From NCBI GenBank assembly GCA_045651165.1, contig JAZRRX010000039.1, positions 251,990 through 315,989 of the forward strand: 64,000 nt of DNA, read 5' to 3'. The notes beneath the pieces are model-generated. The model was not told the origin of the DNA, did not search any database, and saw only the letters and a list, made by a program, of their open reading frames with translations. Below, piece after piece: positions 59,039 through 64,000 of the stretch. How positions within the stretch are numbered: the first letter of the stretch is position 1; each line of letters begins with the position of its first letter. Made by a program: the position numbers and the translations under genes. The stretch is from RGIG4608 sp045651165 (GTDB taxonomy: Bacteria; Bacillota; Clostridia; Oscillospirales; CAG-272).

Positions 59039-59225
59039 ATGTATTACCTTTTTCGAGTTCAATTCGTTTAGCAAAGCTAAACATACCTACGCAAAACCTG
59101 TCGAATACTGTCAATGTTATCAGTAACGGGTCACCCTCACGGATTCGCATCGTGTGGCGGATTTCTTTTGGGATAACTACACGCACTAAATCGTCCATTC
59201 TTCTCACAATTACCTTTGCTTTCAT
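59037..59225 (-). pseudogene. Truncated AbrB/SpoVT-like DNA-binding domain, copy B
   Basis: A 62-codon frame with the same AbrB-type N-terminus as copy A, except Val for Gly in MDDLVRVVIP. That glycine is in the conserved GRVVIPKE core, so DNA binding may be lost. After REGDPLL the sequence diverges and no GAF domain is present. The weak ribosome binding site matches copy A. It reads towards the AraC terminator. Confidence 0.7.
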
Positions 59226-59312
59226 ATATAAAATCTCATTTTATTAATCACCATTTTGCAAACTTTTGTTGCTACTTTGGTTTCTATTTTATTTATAATT
59301 CATTCTTATTTA
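59129..59312. repeat. Direct repeat B
   Basis: The partner of the repeat at 52847-53030, in the same orientation. Together they bracket 6.1 kb holding the orphan protein, rhaDAB and the AraC regulator. The following 107 bp up to the acetyltransferase gene show nothing recognisable. Confidence 0.85.
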
Positions 59313-59419
59313 TCATACACTCTGTCCGCCATATTAGATTGTCCAACAATCAAAAACGAGTGTGTCACAAAATATCATCCTATATCTTTAAATTTGGGTT
59401 ATTGAAATTACTTATAAAA

Positions 59420-60019
59420 TCAATCATCAAATTGGATTAAAATATTTTTTTCATCTTCAGTAAGTTCAGTAGTAATTTCGCGTAGAATTTTACAAGGATT
59501 CCCCACCGCTACAACGTTGGCAGGAATATCTTTTGTAACGACACTACCTGCACCTATAACTGAGTTATCTCCAATTGTAACACCGGGCATAATCAATGCG
59601 CCTGCGCCAATCCAACAGTTATTTCCAATATGAACGGGCTTGTTATACTGAAGTCCCTTTTCTCGAAGTTGAGGAGCTATTGGATGAGCTGCAGTTGCAA
59701 CAACCACATTAGGTCCAAACATAACATGATTACCCACATAAATGTGAGTATCATCTACAAATGTGCAACCAAAATTGCAATAAACACCATTGCCAAAATG
59801 AATATGTTTACCTCCAAAATTTGTGCGTAGTGGTGGCTCAATATAGCACATATCCCCAATTTCTGCAAACATCTTTTTAAGAAGTCGCACTCTCTTGGGG
59901 TACTGATGTGGCTTTGTTTTATTAAATTCATAAAGTCTATTAAGACACTTCATTTGCTCAAGCATCACCTTTGGATCGCTTGGATTATATATTTCTCCTG
60001 AATGCATTTTTTCGAACAT
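59420..60019 (-). CDS. Sugar O-acetyltransferase (maltose/galactoside O-acetyltransferase family)
   Basis: A 199-residue left-handed beta-helix acetyltransferase. It starts with the family block MHSGEIYNPSDP and has hexapeptide repeats including NFGCTFVDDTHIYVGNHVM. The catalytic His is in AAHPI, and WIGAGALIMPGVTIGDNSVI lies near the end. It uses acetyl-CoA to acetylate sugars, perhaps to remove non-metabolised ones. AGGAGG lies 6 bp before the ATG; another ATG at 60023 is out of frame. It is monocistronic. Confidence 0.93.
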   Translation of the reverse strand: MFEKMHSGEIYNPSDPKVMLEQMKCLNRLYEFNKTKPHQYPKRVRLLKKMFAEIGDMCYIEPPLRTNFGGKHIHFGNGVYCNFGCTFVDDTHIYVGNHVMFGPNVVVATAAHPIAPQLREKGLQYNKPVHIGNNCWIGAGALIMPGVTIGDNSVIGAGSVVTKDIPANVVAVGNPCKILREITTELTEDEKNILIQFDD

Positions 60020-60151
60020 ACATGGCCTCCTATCACAATCTCCCTACAAAGAACGAAGATAATTATATATTCTTTTTCACAAATTGCTCTTATATTTTTA
60101 ATTTGATTATATCACCTTTATCGACAGAATGCAATAAGTTTATATAATATC

Positions 60152-60184
60152 AATAAAAAGAGCAGGTGCTGTGGCACCTGCTCT
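60152..60184 (-). terminator. Terminator after the secreted modular protein gene
   Basis: AGAGCAGGTGC (60159-60169) and GCACCTGCTCT (60174-60184) form a stem; on the minus strand T5 follows. Confidence 0.9.
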
Positions 60185-60202
60185 AAATATATTAAGAGTT
60201 AA

Positions 60203-61900
60203 TTATTTCTTAAAAATAGCAAGGATTTTCTGAATAAGTTCCATAAACCAAGCAATAATCTTCTGGAAGAAGTTGAGCTCGGGTTCTGCCTTAGGCTCAT
60301 CCTTAGGCTCATCCTTAGGCTCTTCTGCAGGAGGCTGATAGTTGGGGTCAGCTGCTTCACAAGCGGAGCACTTACCGTCAACGTATGTATGTTCAAGAGC
60401 TTCTCCTTCAGTAGCTTCACACTTTGAGCATGTCTTGGGAGCTTCACAAGTTGCATCAGCCCATTCGTGATCACAAGCAACTACAACCTGAATTCTGTGG
60501 ATATAAGATCCGCCTTCGCCAACACCCTCAGGAATATAGTTACCGATAAGGTATGCGCCTGCAGGAAGTGTAAATTGAGATAATACAAGCGTATCTTTTG
60601 AGCCTGCCTCAGCATTGATAGAAGTGATTGCTCCTTCTATGGGGTTGCCATCCATATCATAAATAGCCAATTCTCTGCCCGCATTACTGGGAGCCCAAAC
60701 AATAGTAATTGTTGTTGTACCTGTAGTTACGATTTGAACGAAATTCTTAATTGTACCGTTTTCCAAAATTTCGGAAGCACTTTGAAGATTCATTCTATAT
60801 TCGGGTTTCCATCCATCCCAAGGATGATCAAGCACTTCAAGCACTCTAGAATTCGAGTCTGTCTTATACTTATAGCTAAGATGACAAGCGAATACGCCGT
60901 CAACCACCTTAACGTAACCGTCGGAAAGAGTCTTTGTTGCAATATCTGCAAGGTCAGAAGCATCCATCTCGTAAGTACCGGGAGTCATAGCCTTAATCTC
61001 GCCGCTTTCAAATGTTGCACCACATCCTTCAACGGAGCAAACACCTTTTACGCTACCGGGTGTTGTAGCAGTAGTAGGTACAACAGTGAATGTATATGTA
61101 TGACCCTTAGCGGAAATTGTTTCTTTTCCAACTTCGCTGGGACATCTTGAGCATTTTGTGTGTGCTGTAGCACCGTCAACCATACATGTAGCGGGAACTT
61201 CAGCTACGTCCTGATAATCATGACCGAGCTTTTCACCCTGTGTTTTGCCGCATTTAGAACATTTCTCGGGACTTTCACATGTAGCGTGCTCATATTCATG
61301 TTCACAAGTATCGGAATCAGCAAGCTGTACTGTCCAAGATACTTCGATTTTGTAGATGTAGTTATTATTAACAGGACATGCGATGTAGTAAGAACCGGCA
61401 GCTGGGATATTAAGTGTATCAATGCCAATTGTACCATTAGCCACTTCTTTTTCAGTAGTATCTATTTCATTCTTGTCAGCATCCCAAATAGCAATATATC
61501 TATTTCCATCGCCGCCGCAAACCCACCAAATTTTAACTGTAGCTGCATATTCGGTTGTGATAGAAATTACCTGTTTACTCGTTGTTGATGCGCCACCAAA
61601 GTTAAGTCGTTGACCAGATTTATAATAGTTTTCTTCACCTTCTGTACCCCAAGTCTTGCTACTTGAGTCAACTTTTGTTTTAGCACTCATATAGAGAATA
61701 AAGAAGTTATCGGTACCAGCCTTTACTTCTTCACCATCAGAATAAGAACCCTGAGCCTTAGCTTCAAGATCTTTAGATTCAAAAACCTTAGTAACTGTTT
61801 CGGTTTTAGGTTCTTCAGCACTAACTGAGATTACGCTCAAGCTCATCAAAACTGTCATAACGATGAGAACAAGAGCTAAAATTTTACTTGTGTTTTTCAT
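60203..61900 (-). CDS. Secreted modular protein with Cys-rich modules and C-terminal amphipathic helix
   Basis: A 565-residue protein with a classical signal peptide (cleavage likely after Ala28, VSVSA). Two beta-sandwich modules of similar layout follow (about 35-200 and 325-470; both contain a YI...IQV or YKIEV ending). They are separated by Cys/His modules (CEHEYEHATCESPEKCSKCG, GHDYQDV, CSVEGCGATF), with two more modules after the second sandwich. A PxEEPKDEPKDEPKAEPE linker then leads to a final helix FFQKIIAWFMELIQKILAI with lysines, amphipathic. No LPxTG or catalytic motif is visible. The helix might hold it on the membrane or cell wall. The function is unknown. Confidence 0.75.
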   Translation of the reverse strand: MKNTSKILALVLIVMTVLMSLSVISVSAEEPKTETVTKVFESKDLEAKAQGSYSDGEEVKAGTDNFFILYMSAKTKVDSSSKTWGTEGEENYYKSGQRLNFGGASTTSKQVISITTEYAATVKIWWVCGGDGNRYIAIWDADKNEIDTTEKEVANGTIGIDTLNIPAAGSYYIACPVNNNYIYKIEVSWTVQLADSDTCEHEYEHATCESPEKCSKCGKTQGEKLGHDYQDVAEVPATCMVDGATAHTKCSRCPSEVGKETISAKGHTYTFTVVPTTATTPGSVKGVCSVEGCGATFESGEIKAMTPGTYEMDASDLADIATKTLSDGYVKVVDGVFACHLSYKYKTDSNSRVLEVLDHPWDGWKPEYRMNLQSASEILENGTIKNFVQIVTTGTTTITIVWAPSNAGRELAIYDMDGNPIEGAITSINAEAGSKDTLVLSQFTLPAGAYLIGNYIPEGVGEGGSYIHRIQVVVACDHEWADATCEAPKTCSKCEATEGEALEHTYVDGKCSACEAADPNYQPPAEEPKDEPKDEPKAEPELNFFQKIIAWFMELIQKILAIFKK

Positions 61901-61987
61901 AAAATTTCCTTTCGATTTATAAGCCTCTCGGCATTAATTATAAAATTAACGTAAAAAGCACGAACTTTTCAGGTTAATCTTGTGTTC

Positions 61988-62016
61988 ATTATAAATGATA
62001 TTTTTATTAATGTCAA
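61988..62016 (-). promoter_or_regulatory. Consensus promoter for the secreted modular protein
   Basis: On the minus strand: -35 TTGACA (62011-62016), 17-bp spacer, -10 TATAAT (61988-61993). It leaves a leader of about 80 nt. Bases 62017-62130 are AT-rich without a recognisable feature. Confidence 0.85.
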
Positions 62017-62130
62017 TATTTTTTAGTTATATTTACCATTATTCTCCTATTTGCACAATTTATTTTATATTTTTTGTACAAATAGCAAACAAAAAATAGA
62101 TTTGTTCATAAAAAATTGATATTATAGAAT

Positions 62131-62162
62131 AAAAAATAGACCTTGTAGAAGCTACAAGGTCT
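62131..62162 (-). terminator. Terminator of mgtE
   Basis: AGACCTTGTAG and CTACAAGGTCT (62138-62162) form a perfect stem; the minus strand continues TATTTTTT. Confidence 0.88.
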
Positions 62163-62175
62163 TTGATAATTAATT

Positions 62176-63543
62176 TTATAACAATATCGCACTCGCAATT
62201 GCAAAATAAATCAAAAGTGATACCGCATCAACAATGGTTGTAATAAAGGGACTTGCCATAACAGCAGGGTCAAGACCAATCTTTTTAGCTGCAACGGGAA
62301 GCGCACATCCAACTATCTTTGCAACAATAACTGTTGCTATAAGCGTAAGTGATACAACAAGATTTGCCGCCAAAGACACGTCGTTATGGAAAAGCATATT
62401 ATCAACCAGTATAATTTTAACAAAATTACATACTGAAAGAATTATACCACAGAAGAAAGCTACACGAGTTTCTTTCCATATTATGCTCCAAATATCACTG
62501 TTCTCTATCTCACCAACTGCAAGACCACGAATAATGGTTACCGAGGATTGTCCACCAGAGTTACCACCCGTACCCATAAGCATGGGAATAAAAGCAATAA
62601 GAACAGGAATTGCAGCAAGTTTTGATTCAAAGCTTGCAATTATCTGCCCTGTAAATGTCGCAGAAAGCATCAAAAGGAGCAACCACGGTATTCTCGTCTT
62701 CCAAATTTCAAACACGCTTGCGCGCATATACGGTTTGTCAGAGGGCACGATAGCTGCCATCTTTTCGATATCCTCTGTTGCCTCTTCTTCAATAACGTCA
62801 AGCGCGTCATCGACTGTTACGATACCAACAAGACGATTTTCTTTATCGACTATGGGAAGCGCTAACATATCGTATTTTTGAATCATCGCAACGACTTCTT
62901 CTTGGTGATCAAGCGTGTTGGCACAAAGGATATCTGTTTCCATTATATCACCAATCAATGCATCGGGCTCGGCAAATATTAAATCCTTTAAAGAAACAAT
63001 GCCTTCAAGAACGCGTGATTCATTTGTTACGTAAGCAACGTAAACCGTTTCCTTATCAATACCTTTTTTTCTTATGTTAGCAATCGCCTGCGCAACTGTC
63101 ATTTCTTTATGAAGATCAATAAACTCTGCCGTCATAACACTTCCTGCACTATCTTCAGGATATGACAAAAATTTATTAATAAGATTTCTTGTTTCGGGAC
63201 GAGAGAGCTTCAAAATTCGCTTAACCATAATGGCAGGGAGTTCTTCAAGAATATCAACCGCGTCATCAACAAAAAGGTCTTCAATAATCATCGCAATTTC
63301 ACTATCACTCATTCTGCCAATGATACTCTCTTGCATATCAATATCCATAAATGAGAAAATGCCTGCAGCGGTGTCCTTTTTAAGCATTCTAAATGCGCTT
63401 AGCATTGCTTCATCAGGGAGCGACATTAAATATTCCGCCGCGTCTATGTCATTCAATTCATCAATTTCATGCATGAAATCGGCATATTTTTTATCCAACA
63501 ATAAAGAATTTAGTCTTTCAAAAATTACTTCTCTATCTTCCAT
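62176..63543 (-). CDS. mgtE: Magnesium transporter MgtE
   Basis: A 455-residue dimeric Mg2+ channel. An N-terminal superhelical domain (about 1-130) includes EDLFVDDAVDILEELPAIMV. Two CBS domains follow (GSVMTAEFIDLHKEMTV and DILCANTLDHQEEVVAMIQK). The membrane part of five helices includes PMLMGTGGNSGGQSSVTIIR, the ion-pore signature. The ATG at 63543 is preferred over an upstream in-frame ATG at 63564 because GGGAGG lies 8 bp before it. A promoter (minus strand: TTGACA 63604-63609, 17 bp, TAAAAT 63581-63586) lies close to the start, too near for an M-box riboswitch. Confidence 0.95.
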   Translation of the reverse strand: MEDREVIFERLNSLLLDKKYADFMHEIDELNDIDAAEYLMSLPDEAMLSAFRMLKKDTAAGIFSFMDIDMQESIIGRMSDSEIAMIIEDLFVDDAVDILEELPAIMVKRILKLSRPETRNLINKFLSYPEDSAGSVMTAEFIDLHKEMTVAQAIANIRKKGIDKETVYVAYVTNESRVLEGIVSLKDLIFAEPDALIGDIMETDILCANTLDHQEEVVAMIQKYDMLALPIVDKENRLVGIVTVDDALDVIEEEATEDIEKMAAIVPSDKPYMRASVFEIWKTRIPWLLLLMLSATFTGQIIASFESKLAAIPVLIAFIPMLMGTGGNSGGQSSVTIIRGLAVGEIENSDIWSIIWKETRVAFFCGIILSVCNFVKIILVDNMLFHNDVSLAANLVVSLTLIATVIVAKIVGCALPVAAKKIGLDPAVMASPFITTIVDAVSLLIYFAIASAILL

Positions 63544-63580
63544 TATTGCAACCTCCCTTTTCATTATTTCATCTTTTTTA

Positions 63581-63609
63581 ATTTTAAACCTTTTTGTCGC
63601 TCTTGTCAA
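63581..63609 (-). promoter_or_regulatory. Promoter of mgtE
   Basis: On the minus strand: -35 TTGACA (63604-63609), 17-bp spacer, -10 TAAAAT (63581-63586), about 35 bp upstream of the start codon. Confidence 0.65.
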
Positions 63610-63648
63610 TATTTATATTTGATTTTTAAAAAAATATTCAAAAAGTAC

Positions 63649-63677
63649 TTGATTTTTTTGCCAAGATATGATACAAT
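63649..63677 (+). promoter_or_regulatory. Promoter of tRNA-Leu
   Basis: -35 TTGATT (63649-63654), 17 bp, -10 TACAAT (63672-63677), 14 bp before the first base of the tRNA. Confidence 0.7.
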
Positions 63678-63691
63678 ACCATTTGTTGAAC

Positions 63692-63778
63692 GCCGGTGTG
63701 ATGGAATTGGCAGACGTGCCGGACTCAAAATCCGGTGGTAGCGATACCGTGCGGGTTCGACCCCCGCCACCGGCACCA
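63692..63778 (+). tRNA. tRNA-Leu (anticodon CAA)
   Basis: The acceptor arms GCCGGTG (63692-63698) and CACCGGC (63768-63774) pair, followed by A and an encoded CCA (63776-63778). The anticodon stem CCGGA/TCCGG encloses the loop CTCAAAA, giving anticodon CAA for UUG leucine codons. A long variable arm (GTGGTAGCGATACC region) and the T loop GGTTCGACC agree with a class II leucine tRNA. It is a single gene with its own promoter and terminator. Confidence 0.97.
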
Positions 63779-63787
63779 TATATTTTT

Positions 63788-63817
63788 AAGAGTAAACTTT
63801 TTGTTTACTCTTTTTTG
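63788..63817 (+). terminator. Terminator of tRNA-Leu
   Basis: AAGAGTAAAC and GTTTACTCTT pair around a T5 loop, followed by T-rich sequence. Confidence 0.88.
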
Positions 63818-63824
63818 TTTTATT

Positions 63825-63860
63825 AAAAAACGCTTCCGATTATGAATTTTCGGAAGCGTT
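63825..63860 (-). terminator. Terminator of the last minus-strand gene
   Basis: AACGCTTCCG (63829-63838) and CGGAAGCGTT (63851-63860) form a stem; on the minus strand a T-run follows. It lies just after the stop codon at 63866. Confidence 0.85.
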
Positions 63861-63865
63861 AGCTT

Positions 63866-64000
63866 TTATTTATTCTTTTTCAGCGAAATTATACCATTTG
63901 CAACAACAAGCACAATACCTGCGATTACAAAAACAACAGCGGCAGTAAATACAGTATCAACAGCTTTATACATAAGTGAAGTAAATGTAATATAAATCTG
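63866..64000 (-). CDS. C-terminal end of a membrane protein (truncated by window edge)
   Basis: An open frame from base 64000 to the stop at 63866 gives 44 residues. They contain a hydrophobic helix (FTAAVVFVIAGIVLVVANGI) and end SLKKNK. The strong terminator behind the stop supports a real gene. The fragment is too short to name a family; it could be the last membrane segment of a larger protein or a small membrane protein. Confidence 0.6.
   Translation of the reverse strand, partial: QIYITFTSLMYKAVDTVFTAAVVFVIAGIVLVVANGIISLKKNK

Noticed and set aside
52764..59312. Composite transposon
   Set aside because: The flanking repeats carry no transposase and no terminal inverted repeats or target-site duplications could be seen.
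60203..61900. Sortase substrate
   Set aside because: No LPxTG-like motif followed by a hydrophobic helix; the C-terminus is amphipathic, not membrane-spanning.
63544..63640. M-box magnesium riboswitch upstream of mgtE
   Set aside because: The likely promoter leaves a leader of only about 30 nt, too short for the structure.

Overview
The window looks like chromosomal DNA from a low-GC, spore-forming member of the Clostridia, probably an uncultured gut or anaerobic-digester carbohydrate degrader. The evidence is spoVT, a ytfJ/gerW-type sporulation gene, scpAB, a DnaD/DnaC-type helicase loader, Rex, lipoboxes and strong AGGAGG ribosome binding sites with frequent TTG/GTG starts. Near-consensus TTGACA-N17-TATAAT promoters are common. 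No transposase, phage gene or CRISPR array was seen.

Layout. (1) 1-6520, plus strand, housekeeping and sporulation: lon (3' end), engB/ysxC, an M50 protease, scpA, scpB, DUF2953, ytfJ, a D-Ala-D-Ala carboxypeptidase and rluB. (2) 6532-14985, mostly minus strand: prmC, a small acidic Cys-rich membrane protein (plus), dnaC and dnaD helicase-loader genes, rex, a DnaA-box cluster, tsaD, rimI, comEB and a polar amino-acid ABC transporter whose binding protein is circularly permuted. (3) 15258-19079, plus: an old-yellow-enzyme/Fe-S/FAD reductase with both subunits of an aconitase-X dehydratase, possibly an undescribed dehydrate-then-reduce pathway; then spoVT. (4) 20083-44425, a Gram-positive polysaccharide-utilisation locus. 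A metallophosphoesterase and a GH78 alpha-L-rhamnosidase on the plus strand face a very long minus-strand gene train: sugar-binding lipoprotein, two permeases, GH43, two carbohydrate-binding-like lipoproteins, permuted GH3, GH2, a sugar-phosphate dehydrogenase, a PfkB kinase, GH2 and a DUF4091 protein. A divergent ArsR-HTH regulator (44903-45880) carries a large putative sensor domain. (5) 45980-52633, glycerol-phosphate block: HAD phosphatase, DUF1667, FAD oxidoreductase and GlpA-type dehydrogenase, divergent from the antiterminator gene glpP; then a NagD-like phosphatase and sn-glycerol-1-phosphate dehydrogenase. (6) 52764-59312, a rhamnose catabolic module (rhaB, rhaA, rhaD and an AraC regulator) plus an orphan beta-rich protein, bracketed by two ~184-bp direct repeats that each carry a truncated AbrB/SpoVT-like gene. 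(7) 59420-64000: acetyltransferase, a large secreted protein with Cys-rich modules and a C-terminal amphipathic helix, mgtE, tRNA-Leu(CAA) and the end of one more gene.

How it fits together. The binding-protein-dependent importer would take up oligosaccharides. GH43, GH3, GH2 and GH78 enzymes would trim them, and rhamnose released by GH78 would feed RhaA/RhaB/RhaD to give DHAP and lactaldehyde. DHAP connects to the glycerol-phosphate genes. All functions are inferred from sequence features read by eye; no database search was run.
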